A stretch of 64,000 bases of DNA from Chitinophagaceae bacterium (GCA_947374225.1 CANCAY010000004.1:32511-96510), one strand, 5' to 3'; numbered from the stretch's first letter, positions 1 to 7,846 are shown. Numbers and translations are program-made. Notes: generated by a model from the letters alone, not told the origin.

Positions 1-485
1 ATAGCATAGGCACCTGCTTTATCAAAAGGCTTATACTGATCCACATAGTATTCAATTTGATCCAATGTTAAACTATGAAAATCAACTTGAGTAGTTTCAC
101 TAAAAGCATATTCATTACCTTGATATAATACCACAACGCCTGTGATAACTTGATGAGACTTGCCAGACAATAAGCTTAATGAATTAACTGCATCTTGGCG
201 ATCCACTGGCTTTCCTAAAATTAATTGATCTAATAAAACAATAGTATCAGCCGCTATGATGCAATACTCTTTTCCAGATCCTTGTTGATCAGTTAGTGTC
301 TGCTGCAATTTCTCCAATACCGCCTTTGCCTTATTGCTTGCAATAAAAACTGGCACTTCTTGTTTGGATATTGTTTCCGGGAATGACTCGTCGGAATCTG
401 ACACTACAATTTCAAATGGAATATTGGCCCATTCTAATAAAGTTTTTCGTCTTGGTGACTGGGAAGCTAAAATGATATCTGCCAT
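1..485 (-). CDS. maf: Maf family nucleoside triphosphate pyrophosphatase (C-terminus cut off)
   Basis: The Maf family hydrolyses non-canonical or modified nucleoside triphosphates (dTTP/UTP or 7-methyl-GTP types) to monophosphates in the cytoplasm. Translating the minus strand from the ATG at 485 gives MADIILASQSPRRKTLLEW, the family's N-terminal S-x-S-P-R-R motif, followed by the substrate loop region SDSDESFPET and the catalytic segment IIAADTIVLLDQLILGKP. About 161 residues are visible; a full Maf is about 190-200, so the last 30 or so lie outside the window. The start lies 6 bp after the prenyltransferase stop, so it is the last visible gene of the fdx-iscX-HAD-ubiA-maf operon. The subtype cannot be told from what is visible. 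Confidence 0.93.
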   Translation of the reverse strand, partial: MADIILASQSPRRKTLLEWANIPFEIVVSDSDESFPETISKQEVPVFIASNKAKAVLEKLQQTLTDQQGSGKEYCIIAADTIVLLDQLILGKPVDRQDAVNSLSLLSGKSHQVITGVVVLYQGNEYAFSETTQVDFHSLTLDQIEYYVDQYKPFDKAGAYA

Positions 486-491
486 GGATAA

Positions 492-1427
492 TTATAATAG
501 GAAATAAAAAAAGCCCATTGATAAAATTCCCGCAAGCATTGCAAATTTTATCCAAGAACTTAACTTGGTAAAATCCTTACTTGTAAAGGAACTTGGGAGC
601 TTTACTAAAACATAAATTAGTGGAGCAACTATTAACACTATGCAGTATATAATGCTAATCCACCATCCTAGTGGTAAAACAAAAATTTGGATAACAGTAA
701 GCATCACAATTACTACCATTAACCAAACCGCGATATACACTTTGGTTGGCATCAATCCCCATACTATTGGCAATGTTTTACAACCAAATTTTTCATCGCC
801 TTCAATGTCTTCCATATCCTTTAGCGCTTCGCGAACCAAAGTCAATATAAATGCGAAAGCACTATACAATAACATGAGTTTAAAAAAGCGCACATTGGCA
901 GTGGATCCTATTTCAGGATGAAATAATTCGGATACAGTAAATTTTGAAAAATATACAACTGCAATAGACCATGCCGTAAGTATTGATATGACAACATTTC
1001 CAACTAAAAAATCTTTTTTGAAATTGGTGGAATAAAACCACAAAAACAATATAGTTGCTAAATTGGCTAGATGAATATGCCAGTATAATTGAAATGGGAA
1101 GGCAATGGTAGAAATATAAATGCCTAACAAACTAAAAATTAAATGCCAGAAAATAACCCACCTTCTGCTAATATATTCACCTACTACCACTTTCTCCGGC
1201 TTATTAACCTGGTCAATGTTTACGTCAAAATAATCGTTAATAATATAACCTGCTGCTGCAATTAAAATATAGGTTATTAATATAAAATAAAACTGACGAT
1301 CTGCTGCCAAACCTCCTGAAGGGTATAATGGCTTATAAATACAAAAGTGAAATAAACATTCTGCTAATAAAATAAAAAGCAAATTTGGCCAGCGTACTAA
1401 TTTCAAAAAATGTATAAATACTTTCAA
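492..1427 (-). CDS. UbiA-family prenyltransferase (geranylgeranylglycerol-phosphate geranylgeranyltransferase-like)
   Basis: UbiA enzymes transfer a polyprenyl chain from its diphosphate to an acceptor inside the membrane. The 311-residue protein has about eight to nine hydrophobic segments and both aspartate motifs: NDYFDVNIDQVNKPEK around residues 64-79, and the second cluster KDMEDIEGDEKFGCKTLP around 202-220, which bind the Mg-diphosphate. Proteins of this length in Bacteroidota are often labelled geranylgeranylglycerol-phosphate geranylgeranyltransferase, but the acceptor is not proven and a quinone-type acceptor remains possible. It lies 35 bp after the HAD gene and 6 bp before maf, clearly in the same operon. 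Fold and reaction type are secure; the substrate is inferred. Confidence 0.85.
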   Translation of the reverse strand: MKVFIHFLKLVRWPNLLFILLAECLFHFCIYKPLYPSGGLAADRQFYFILITYILIAAAGYIINDYFDVNIDQVNKPEKVVVGEYISRRWVIFWHLIFSLLGIYISTIAFPFQLYWHIHLANLATILFLWFYSTNFKKDFLVGNVVISILTAWSIAVVYFSKFTVSELFHPEIGSTANVRFFKLMLLYSAFAFILTLVREALKDMEDIEGDEKFGCKTLPIVWGLMPTKVYIAVWLMVVIVMLTVIQIFVLPLGWWISIIYCIVLIVAPLIYVLVKLPSSFTSKDFTKLSSWIKFAMLAGILSMGFFYFLL

Positions 1428-1462
1428 AATGTTTTATTTACTTTTTAGTGATTTCTTGCCAA

Positions 1463-1978
1463 CTATTTAGCGCGAATATGATCTTCCAAATCCCAATGAT
1501 CATTTAGCTTTAATGTCTTTTCAATTACTTCTCTAGCACAACCGTCTCCGCCTTTTGCAACTGCCTTATAAGTACAAATTGACTTAATATCAATGCAAGC
1601 GTCACTTGGACAAGTTGGCAAACCTACAATTTGCATTGCTTCATAGTCGGGCATATCGTCTCCCATATATAAAATCTCGTCTAAAGGAATTTGCTCCGTC
1701 ATAGACAACTGCTCCAATAATTCTCTTTTATCAGACACTTTCATGAATACATCATGTACTCCTAATTTATATAGCCTGTCTCTTACTTCTTCAGAATTGC
1801 CTCCAGAAATTACCCAAATTTTATACCCTTTCTTAATAGCTAACTGAATCGCATATCCGTCCTTGATATTCATGGATCTAGCCATAACTCCGTTGGGTAA
1901 TACCATGAGCATGCCGTTTGTTAAAACACCATCTACATCAAAAACGAAACATTTAATTTTTTGGAAAGCTGTAAGCAA
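1463..1978 (-). CDS. KdsC-like HAD phosphatase
   Basis: This is a 171-residue cap-less HAD hydrolase of the size and shape of 3-deoxy-D-manno-octulosonate 8-phosphate phosphatase (KdsC), which releases KDO for lipopolysaccharide. Motif I is FVFDVDGVLTNG (nucleophile Asp14, acid/base Asp16), motif II the segment around ISGGNS, and motif IV the acidic pair in YMGDDMPDYEAM. KdsC-type proteins act as tetramers in which a neighbouring subunit covers the active site, consistent with the missing cap. It lies between iscX (31 bp) and ubiA (35 bp) on the same strand. Other C0-type HAD phosphatases share this pattern, so no gene symbol is given. Confidence 0.85.
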   Translation of the reverse strand: MLTAFQKIKCFVFDVDGVLTNGMLMVLPNGVMARSMNIKDGYAIQLAIKKGYKIWVISGGNSEEVRDRLYKLGVHDVFMKVSDKRELLEQLSMTEQIPLDEILYMGDDMPDYEAMQIVGLPTCPSDACIDIKSICTYKAVAKGGDGCAREVIEKTLKLNDHWDLEDHIRAK

Positions 1979-2009
1979 AACTTAATAATTTAATACGATA
2001 AATGTAACC

Positions 2010-2249
2010 TTATTTTTGGTTATCGCGCCACTCGTAAACCCATGCGCTTTGAATCATCTCTAAATGACCTTCACTTGACTCTTCTTTTTTACCTTCAAAA
2101 TGAGGCAAAGTCAATATCCAATCTAATAAATCAGTAAAGCGTACTCTGTATATTTTAGATTCTGTGAAATCGTCTCCGAATTTTTCGTATAATTTTTGAG
2201 CAATATCTTCATGGTCATTCCAATGGATCGGCGGTTCAAACTGAGTCAT
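2010..2249 (-). CDS. iscX: Fe-S cluster assembly protein IscX
   Basis: IscX (YfhJ) is a small acidic adaptor that binds the cysteine desulfurase IscS and Fe(II) and tunes cluster assembly on IscU. The 79-residue product shows the family pattern: I-H-W-N-D at residues 8-12, the central KFGDDF, the segment VRFTDLLDWILTLPHFEG and the C-terminal IQSAWVYEWRD. Length is close to E. coli IscX (66) with a slightly longer acidic loop. It starts 13 bp after the ferredoxin stop; this Fdx-IscX pairing matches the end of an isc operon, although iscS, iscU and the hsc chaperones are not in the window. Confidence 0.92.
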   Translation of the reverse strand: MTQFEPPIHWNDHEDIAQKLYEKFGDDFTESKIYRVRFTDLLDWILTLPHFEGKKEESSEGHLEMIQSAWVYEWRDNQK

Positions 2250-2262
2250 AGTTGTATTAATT

Positions 2263-2598
2263 TTATTCTCCTAAAAATTGAGTTTGGTCAGGTAATGTTA
2301 CTTCGATCAATCCTGAACCTGCTTGTAATTCACACTGACATCCAAGTCTTGATTCAATTCTTGGAATCAAAGCTCTGTCGATAAAGTCTTCCTCTTTATC
2401 CGACAATTCTGCCAAATGCTCGCTTCCTTTATTTACATATAGATGACAAGTACTACAAGCACAAACTCCACCACAATTATGGTGTAATTCAATCCCATTG
2501 TCTAAAATAACTTCTAATAGACTTTGGTCCGCTGCAATATTTTCAAGCGTAATGGACGCTAATCCTTTTTGCTCAAAGTTGATTTTCAATGAATACAT
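2263..2598 (-). CDS. fdx: ISC-type [2Fe-2S] ferredoxin
   Basis: This adrenodoxin-type ferredoxin gives electrons during Fe-S cluster assembly. The 111-residue protein has the cluster ligands at Cys42, Cys48, Cys51 (C-x5-C-x2-C in CGGVCACSTC) and Cys87 in GCQC, at the same spacing as in E. coli Fdx. Two further cysteines (46 and 89) sit beside the ligands. It is the first gene of the five-gene minus-strand operon that runs through iscX to maf; an exact TAnnTTTG element lies at 2618-2625, 19 bp upstream of the start codon. Confidence 0.93.
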   Translation of the reverse strand: MYSLKINFEQKGLASITLENIAADQSLLEVILDNGIELHHNCGGVCACSTCHLYVNKGSEHLAELSDKEEDFIDRALIPRIESRLGCQCELQAGSGLIEVTLPDQTQFLGE

Positions 2599-2617
2599 AG
2601 TTCAATCTCGATTTTCG

Positions 2618-2625
2618 CAAAAATA
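2618..2625 (-). promoter_or_regulatory. -7 element of the fdx operon promoter
   Basis: On the minus strand the sequence reads TATTTTTG, an exact match to the Bacteroidota -7 consensus TAnnTTTG, 19 bp before the fdx ATG. No clear TTTG/TTG -33 box is seen at the usual spacing. It is divergent from the hydrolase promoter at 2711. Confidence 0.55.
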
Positions 2626-2710
2626 ACTTTTATCATTCAATACCCTGCCAGATTTGCCTTTTTTAGTTTGCGAAATACAAAAAAACTGAATCGCTACGCT
2701 ATGACCGTCT

Positions 2711-2718
2711 TATCTTTG
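2711..2718 (+). promoter_or_regulatory. -7 element of the alpha/beta hydrolase promoter
   Basis: TATCTTTG, an exact TAnnTTTG match, lies 18 bp before the hydrolase ATG at 2737. Transcription would begin about seven bases downstream, leaving a short leader. A -33 element is not obvious. Confidence 0.55.
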
Positions 2719-2736
2719 TAAGAATAATTAATAAAT

Positions 2737-3606
2737 ATGGCGAAGCAGGGGTTTTCAGAAAGAATGTACCTACAGTTTTTGAGGACGAAATTTAAAGCAT
2801 TAGGGATGGTTTCCCCAGCAGTTGCAGGAAAATCGGCGTTTGACTTATTTTGTACCCCTTTCCCAAAGTATAAAAAACGAAAAGCACCCGCTATATTTAA
2901 TCAGGCAAAGTCTTTAAACGTAAAAGTAGACGGCGATATTAATATTCATGGTTTTGAATGGACACCTTCAAAACCAAATGGCAAGACTGTATTAATAGTA
3001 CATGGATATGCTAGTTATTTCTACAAATTTGATCAATATATCGCTCCATTATTAAAAGCTGGGTTTCGAGTTTTAGGTTTTGACGCACCAGGTCATGGAA
3101 CTAGTGAAGGCAAGTACATTAATATACTTATATATAAGCATGCAATTGAACAGATTATTAAGTCTTGTGGCCCTATTGACCACTTTATGGGACATTCTTT
3201 AGGGGGAATTACCCTCGCATTGATTGCTGAAACAATTGAAAATCCGACAGCGCACAAATTTGTTCTAATTGCTCCTGCAACAAAGACAACTACCACTTTC
3301 GCCAGCTATTTTGACATGATGCATTTTAATGAACCCATTAGAGCTGCATTTTTAAACGAATTAAATAGCAGAACCTCTCATCCTATTACCTATTTTGAGG
3401 CCGACCGTGCTGTAGAAAACTACAAAGGGCCCCTTCTTTGGGTCCATGACCAGGGAGACCGTGTTTGTCCTTATAAAGATTTGGTTAATTTTAAGAATTC
3501 AGCACCAGAGAATATTAAATTCTTGATTACCAATGGATTAGGTCATAATAAAATATACAAAACACAGGAAGTTATTGACCAAATAGTGTCTTTTTTGGCT
3601 TCTTAG
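2737..3606 (+). CDS. alpha/beta hydrolase
   Basis: This is a cytoplasmic alpha/beta-fold hydrolase of 289 residues with unknown substrate, probably an ester or lipid-like compound. The oxyanion region is VHGYASY (residues 88-94), the second strand gives GFDAPGHGTSEGK, the nucleophile elbow is GHSLGG with Ser154, the acid is in VHDQGDR, and the catalytic His is His270 in GLGHNK. No signal peptide is present; the N-terminal 50 residues are basic. It is followed 20 bp later by topA on the same strand, though topA appears to have its own promoter. Confidence 0.85.
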   Translation: MAKQGFSERMYLQFLRTKFKALGMVSPAVAGKSAFDLFCTPFPKYKKRKAPAIFNQAKSLNVKVDGDINIHGFEWTPSKPNGKTVLIVHGYASYFYKFDQYIAPLLKAGFRVLGFDAPGHGTSEGKYINILIYKHAIEQIIKSCGPIDHFMGHSLGGITLALIAETIENPTAHKFVLIAPATKTTTTFASYFDMMHFNEPIRAAFLNELNSRTSHPITYFEADRAVENYKGPLLWVHDQGDRVCPYKDLVNFKNSAPENIKFLITNGLGHNKIYKTQEVIDQIVSFLAS

Positions 3607-3640
3607 AAATAGCTAAATTTTTTTTTTTGGGTGAATACTC

Positions 3641-3648
3641 TAATATTG
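3641..3648 (+). promoter_or_regulatory. possible -7 element of topA, very close to the start codon
   Basis: TAATATTG matches TAnnTTTG at seven of eight positions and ends 5 bp before the topA ATG. If used, transcription would start at or next to the ATG, giving a leaderless or near-leaderless message. No -33 box is clear. Confidence 0.35.
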
Positions 3649-3653
3649 CACCT

Positions 3654-6011
3654 ATGTCAAAGAACTTATTAATCGTTGAGTCACCTGCGAAAGCAAAGAC
3701 TATTGAGAAGATTTTGGGGGAAGAATTTGAAGTAAGAAGCTGTTATGGCCATATCCGTGATCTTGAAAAAAGTGATATGGGGATAGACATGAAAAACCAT
3801 TTCGCTCCAAGGTATATTGTCCCAAGTGAGAAAGAAAAAGTGGTAAAGGAACTTAAATCAATGACCAAGAAAGCTAAGGAAGTATGGCTTGCGTCGGATG
3901 AGGACCGTGAAGGAGAAAGTATCAGTTGGCATTTGGCAGAAGTATTGGGATTAGATCCTAAAAAAACAAAGCGTATCGTATTCCACGAGATTACCGCACC
4001 CGCAATTAAAAAAGCCGTAGAGAATCCTCGCTTAATTAATATGGATTTGGTAGACGCCCAACAAGCAAGAAGAATTTTAGATAGAATAGTAGGATTTGAA
4101 TTAAGCCCCGTTTTATGGCGTAAGATTGGTATGCAAAAAAGCTTAAGTGCTGGTCGTGTACAAAGTGTCGCGGTAAGACTTATTGCAGAAAGAGAAAGAG
4201 AAATTAACCAATTCATTCCTGAAAGTGTATTTAAAGTATCTGCTTTATTTACTGCCTTAGATATCAATAAAAAGAAAGTTAAGTTCAAGGCCGATGGTCC
4301 TCAAAAATTAACGACGGCAGGAGCTGCTGAGAAATTTTTAAATGAATCTAAAGGTGCGAAATATACTGTTAAAGATATTACTGTAAAAGACGGTAAACGT
4401 ACGCCATCTGCACCTTTCACAACTTCTACCTTACAACAAGAAGCTTCTAGAAAATTAGGCTACAGCGTGAGTAAAACCATGTTGCTTGCACAAAAACTAT
4501 ATGAAAGTGGTAAGATCACTTACATGAGAACGGATAGTATTAGTTTAAGTGAAACTGCAATTGATGCCATCAAAGCAGAGATCAATTCCAGCTTTGGTGC
4601 AAACTATTACCAACCTCGTAAGTTTAAAAATAAGAACGAGAATGCACAAGAAGCGCATGAGGCTATCCGCCCTTCTTATATGAACGAAAGCAAGGTTGAT
4701 GATGCTGATACAAACCGTTTATATGAATTGATTTGGAAGCGTACTATTGCTTCACAAATGAGTGACGCACAATTTGAAAAGACCGTTGCAAAAATCGATA
4801 TTTCTACAAATAAAGAAACCCTAACAGCTTCTGGTGAAGTGATGAAATTTGATGGTTTCTTAAAAGTATATTTAGAAAGTAAAGACGAGGATGAAGAGGA
4901 CGAAGCGAATGATGCAGATGGAAATGAAGCAATTTTACCTCCATTAGCTGTTGGACAAGTCTTAGACTTTGTTAGTATGACAGGTTTGGAAAGATTCAGT
5001 CGTCCTTCCTCAAGATATACAGAAGCAAGTTTAGTTAAGAAATTAGAGGAATTAGGCATTGGCCGACCTTCTACCTACGCTCCTACTATTTCTACAATTA
5101 TGAAACGTAATTATGTAGAGAAAAAAGAAAAAGAAGGTGTTAAGAGAATCTATCAAATATTATCATTAGACAATAAAGACAATATTAAAACAGAAACCGC
5201 AAGTGAAATTACGGGTGCTGAAAAGAATAAGTTATCTCCTACCGATTTAGGATTAGTGGTTACTGACTTTTTAAAGCAACACTTTGAGAAAGTGATGGAC
5301 TTTGGATTTACTGCAAAAATTGAAGGTGAATTTGATGAAATCGCAGCAGGTAAATTAAAGTGGAGTAAAATGTTGGAAGAATTCTACAATCCATTTCATG
5401 AAACCATTGAACATACATTAGAAACTGCCGAAAGAGCAAAAGGGGAAAGAGAATTAGGCTTTGATGCAGTAAGTGGCAAAAAAGTAATTGCACGTATGGG
5501 CCGTTATGGTCCAATGGTACAAATTGGACATCAGGATGAAGAAGAGAAACCAAAATTCGCAAAATTGAAGCCTTCTCAAAGTATTGAGACTATCAGTTTT
5601 GATGAAGCAATGGAACTTTTCAAGCTACCTAGAACCCTAGGAATGTTTGAAGACATGGAAGTTGCAGTGAATATAGGTCGTTTTGGCCCTTACGCGGCTC
5701 ATGACAAGAAGTTCTACTCCCTTAACAAGGAAATGGACCCTTACACTGTCACGTTGGAGGAATTGACTCCTATGATCGCAGAGAAGCGCAAAGCCAAAGA
5801 CGAGCGCACCATTAAAATATTCGAAAAAGAGAAAATTCAACTTTTAAGAGGCCCTTATGGTCCTTATATCAAACAAGGCTTACGCAATTTCAAGTTGACA
5901 AAAGAGCAACAAGAAAAAGTGGAAGAACTAACTATTGAGGAAGTCAAAGCGATAATAGAGGAATTGAAAAAGAATCCTCCTCGCAAAACAGCCCGCAAAA
6001 AGAAAGCTTAA
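3654..6011 (+). CDS. topA: DNA topoisomerase I
   Basis: This type IA topoisomerase relaxes negative supercoils through a 5'-phosphotyrosine link. The ATG at 3654 gives MSKNLLIVESPAKAKTIEKI, the normal beginning of the family; an in-frame TTG at 3627 would add nine unrelated residues and is rejected. The Toprim domain follows (EDREGE with the metal-binding acidic residues), and the active-site Tyr is Tyr290 in ITYMRTDS. The C-terminus carries three topoisomerase C-terminal repeats (GRYGPMVQIG, GRFGPYAAHD, GPYGPYIKQG) and a Lys/Arg-rich tail, with no Cys4 zinc fingers, which is normal for this phylum. The product is 785 residues. A strong terminator follows at 6019. Confidence 0.97.
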   Translation: MSKNLLIVESPAKAKTIEKILGEEFEVRSCYGHIRDLEKSDMGIDMKNHFAPRYIVPSEKEKVVKELKSMTKKAKEVWLASDEDREGESISWHLAEVLGLDPKKTKRIVFHEITAPAIKKAVENPRLINMDLVDAQQARRILDRIVGFELSPVLWRKIGMQKSLSAGRVQSVAVRLIAEREREINQFIPESVFKVSALFTALDINKKKVKFKADGPQKLTTAGAAEKFLNESKGAKYTVKDITVKDGKRTPSAPFTTSTLQQEASRKLGYSVSKTMLLAQKLYESGKITYMRTDSISLSETAIDAIKAEINSSFGANYYQPRKFKNKNENAQEAHEAIRPSYMNESKVDDADTNRLYELIWKRTIASQMSDAQFEKTVAKIDISTNKETLTASGEVMKFDGFLKVYLESKDEDEEDEANDADGNEAILPPLAVGQVLDFVSMTGLERFSRPSSRYTEASLVKKLEELGIGRPSTYAPTISTIMKRNYVEKKEKEGVKRIYQILSLDNKDNIKTETASEITGAEKNKLSPTDLGLVVTDFLKQHFEKVMDFGFTAKIEGEFDEIAAGKLKWSKMLEEFYNPFHETIEHTLETAERAKGERELGFDAVSGKKVIARMGRYGPMVQIGHQDEEEKPKFAKLKPSQSIETISFDEAMELFKLPRTLGMFEDMEVAVNIGRFGPYAAHDKKFYSLNKEMDPYTVTLEELTPMIAEKRKAKDERTIKIFEKEKIQLLRGPYGPYIKQGLRNFKLTKEQQEKVEELTIEEVKAIIEELKKNPPRKTARKKKA

Positions 6012-6018
6012 TTATAAC

Positions 6019-6054
6019 ATCCCGATCGCCTCAACGCCTTCGGGATTTTTTTTT
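6019..6054 (+). terminator. topA rho-independent terminator
   Basis: A 7-bp stem ATCCCGA (6019-6025) pairs with TCGGGAT (6040-6046), followed by a run of nine T. It lies 8 bp after the topA stop. Confidence 0.88.
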
Positions 6055-6129
6055 AATTAAGAGCTTTATAAAACAAACTATCGCTCTCTGTTCGCCCTGG
6101 CCGCTAAAAATGACCGCGTCCATCTAAAA

Positions 6130-6160
6130 TCGCGAACTCGCTGCGCTCAGACATGCGCGA
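6130..6160 (-). repeat. REP-like palindromic unit 1
   Basis: Read on the minus strand, the core is TGTCTGAGCGCAGCGAGTT (6135-6153), enclosed by the complementary arms TCGCG and CGCGA. The same core, with a longer inner hairpin, occurs on the plus strand at 6341-6363 but with completely different arms. A conserved core inside arms that vary yet stay self-complementary is what REP/BIME-type elements look like. Confidence 0.65.
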
Positions 6161-6255
6161 CTTTTTAACAATGAACTTGGTCATTTTCTTAACGCTAGGT
6201 CTCAGAGTTCGCGAGTAGTTTATTTTATTCACTCTTTATATAATCAAATATTCAA

Positions 6256-6441
6256 AAGCGCTAGGCTTGGCGTATTCCAATCCTGAACTTCGAGCCATAG
6301 CGTAAATAAAAATTGTAAAATCGAACGACTAAAACTTAGCTGTCTGAGCACGAAGTGCGAGTTCTAAGTTTTAGTTTGATTTTATTATTTTTTAGCGTCA
6401 TGGCGAGCCGAGAAGGATGGGATATGCCAAGTCCTGCGCTT
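6256..6441 (+). repeat. long imperfect palindrome centred on REP-like unit 2
   Basis: The centre (6329-6374) has the perfect 11-bp arms CTAAAACTTAG and CTAAGTTTTAG around the core TGTCTGAGC-ACGAAGT-GCGAGTT, with the inner hairpin GCAC-GAA-GTGC. Outside it, 6256-6328 and 6375-6441 are also reverse complements with a few mismatches and indels: AAGCGCTAGGCTTGGC on one side answers AAGCGCAGGACTTGGC on the other. The whole is about 186 bp and could form a long cruciform. It codes for nothing visible. Confidence 0.75.
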
Positions 6442-6554
6442 CAAATAATTAAAAAAATATAAAACTCTTTATACAAAAAGTAAAAGATGCGAGAACGCTT
6501 GACGAAAGCGAACACGAATGAAAATGAGAAAGCATTTGAAAAATTCGCGCGCAT

Positions 6555-6584
6555 AAAAAAGCCCCGGAAAATTCCGAGGCTTTG
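6555..6584 (-). terminator. terminator of the desaturase gene (possibly bidirectional)
   Basis: On the minus strand AAAGCC-TCGGAA pairs with TTCCG-GGGCTTT and is followed by six T. It lies about 20 bp after the desaturase stop; the stem reads nearly the same on the plus strand. Confidence 0.82.
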
Positions 6585-6602
6585 AATATATTAAATCAGG
6601 AA

Positions 6603-7694
6603 TTAAGCAATCGACGGCTTACTCAAAGATTTCAAATGAGCAACATGGGCTTTAATGGCACTAAGCACTGTTGGGTATTCAATGTATTTCAATTTAAAAT
6701 CAGCACATGCTTCTTTTACAATTTTTGAAATTGCAGGATAGTGTACGTGTGAAATTTTAGGGAACAAATGATGCTCAATTTGAAAATTCAATCCACCAAC
6801 TAACCAGCTTACCAATTTGCTTTTTGTTGCAAAATTAGCAGTAGTATGTATTTGGTGTGCTGCAAATTCATCTGGCATTCTATTCTCTGGTTGAATAGCA
6901 ACCGGAAACTCTGTATCGGATACAGTGTGTGCTAATTGGAATACGATACTTAAAATTAATCCGGCAGCGCAACCAATTAGTAAAAATCCAACTAACCAGC
7001 TTGTAAATCCAACCATATATATTGGTAATACTATAAACACAGCTGCATGGTAAATCTTTACTAACCAGAATTCAATATGTTCTGCAATGGTCATTTTCTT
7101 TAATGGCACAGATCCAATCATTCTAGAGAAATACTTTTTATAGTCTGTATAAAACAACCAAAAGATATAAAGTAACATATACAAAACCCAGAAATAAATA
7201 TGTTGAAAACGGTGCATTAAATAATGCTTTTGAGTAGGTGCCATTCTCATTAACATGCCTACTTCTATATCGTCGTCCACTCCATCGATATTCGTATAGG
7301 TATGGTGAATAGTAACGTGCTTCATACTCCACATAAATCTACTAGCACCTAAAACGCTAATAGAAGAAGCTGCTAATTTATTTAACCATGGGTGTTTACT
7401 AAAACTTCCGTGACTGCCGTCATGCATTACATTAAAACCAATGGAAGCAATTAATGCTCCAAAAAAAATACATTCTATAACAGCAAAAAATACAGGCGGA
7501 GTGAAAAATACTAAATGAACATAAGTTACAACGAATAAACTAATCAAAATGATTGCCTTAGAAAAAAGCTTACTGTTTCCAGTTGCTCTAATATTTTGAG
7601 ATTCTAAGTATTCATTAACACGTCTTTTTAGTTCAGCATGTAAAGATTTAGTCGAAACCGGAAACTTGGGGGTAGCAATTGTTTGGTTATGCAT
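6603..7694 (-). CDS. membrane fatty acid desaturase
   Basis: This is a membrane di-iron acyl desaturase of 363 residues, introducing a double bond into a lipid acyl chain with O2 and electrons from ferredoxin or a similar donor. The three His boxes are complete: HDGSH (His91, His95), HVTIHH (His126, 130, 131) and QIEHH (Gln305, His308, His309). The Gln in the third box is typical of the DesA3/front-end/linoleoyl-CoA-like group rather than the classic HxxHH delta-9 enzymes. Four or more membrane segments lie between the boxes. No electron-donor gene is adjacent. Double-bond position cannot be read from the sequence. Confidence 0.9.
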   Translation of the reverse strand: MHNQTIATPKFPVSTKSLHAELKRRVNEYLESQNIRATGNSKLFSKAIILISLFVVTYVHLVFFTPPVFFAVIECIFFGALIASIGFNVMHDGSHGSFSKHPWLNKLAASSISVLGASRFMWSMKHVTIHHTYTNIDGVDDDIEVGMLMRMAPTQKHYLMHRFQHIYFWVLYMLLYIFWLFYTDYKKYFSRMIGSVPLKKMTIAEHIEFWLVKIYHAAVFIVLPIYMVGFTSWLVGFLLIGCAAGLILSIVFQLAHTVSDTEFPVAIQPENRMPDEFAAHQIHTTANFATKSKLVSWLVGGLNFQIEHHLFPKISHVHYPAISKIVKEACADFKLKYIEYPTVLSAIKAHVAHLKSLSKPSIA

Positions 7695-7710
7695 AAATTT
7701 TATTAATGTG

Positions 7711-7718
7711 CAAAGATA
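7711..7718 (-). promoter_or_regulatory. -7 element of the desaturase promoter
   Basis: TATCTTTG on the minus strand is an exact TAnnTTTG match, 16 bp before the desaturase ATG. No -33 element is clear. Confidence 0.55.
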
Positions 7719-7832
7719 GTCTATTCGCTATTTCTTGGCCTATAATTGAGGTATTATTTGTGCTAACGAATAGTAATTAGATTTATTATGTAAACTATTG
7801 TTAAATATATCCACAGTTATGGGATAACTAAG

Positions 7833-7846
7833 ATGACAATTGTCAT
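7833..7846. promoter_or_regulatory. 14-bp perfect palindrome in the desaturase/transglutaminase intergenic region
   Basis: ATGACAATTGTCAT is a perfect palindrome in the 199-bp divergent gap, 47 bp before the plus-strand gene and 139 bp before the desaturase. Its size fits a dimeric repressor site, but no regulator is adjacent. The rest of the gap holds only the desaturase promoter. Confidence 0.35.

Larger units (their letters stand above)
6061..6554. repeat. gene-free cluster of nested inverted repeats, including REP-like units
   Basis: No credible gene lies in this roughly 590-bp gap between topA and the desaturase. It is filled with inverted repeats: AAAATGACC (6107-6115) with GGTCATTTT (6179-6187); TCGCGAACTC (6130-6139) with GAGTTCGCGA (6205-6214); a long imperfect palindrome at 6256-6441; and a small hairpin CGCTT/AAGCG near 6495-6510. 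Two units share a core on opposite strands (listed separately). Its GC-rich cores differ from the AT-rich intergenic sequence elsewhere in the window. Confidence 0.8.

Noticed and set aside
3627..3653. TTG start giving topA nine more residues
   Set aside because: The extra residues are unrelated to the family, and the ATG at 3654 begins exactly at the conserved SKNLLIVESPAKAKT.
3743..4288. Long antisense frame of 181 codons inside topA
   Set aside because: Shadow of a strongly conserved gene; composition follows topA codon positions.
7805..7830. DnaA-box-like sequence (ATATCCACA) and a weak inverted partner
   Set aside because: Each copy has mismatches, there are only two, and no dnaA, dnaN or origin context is nearby.
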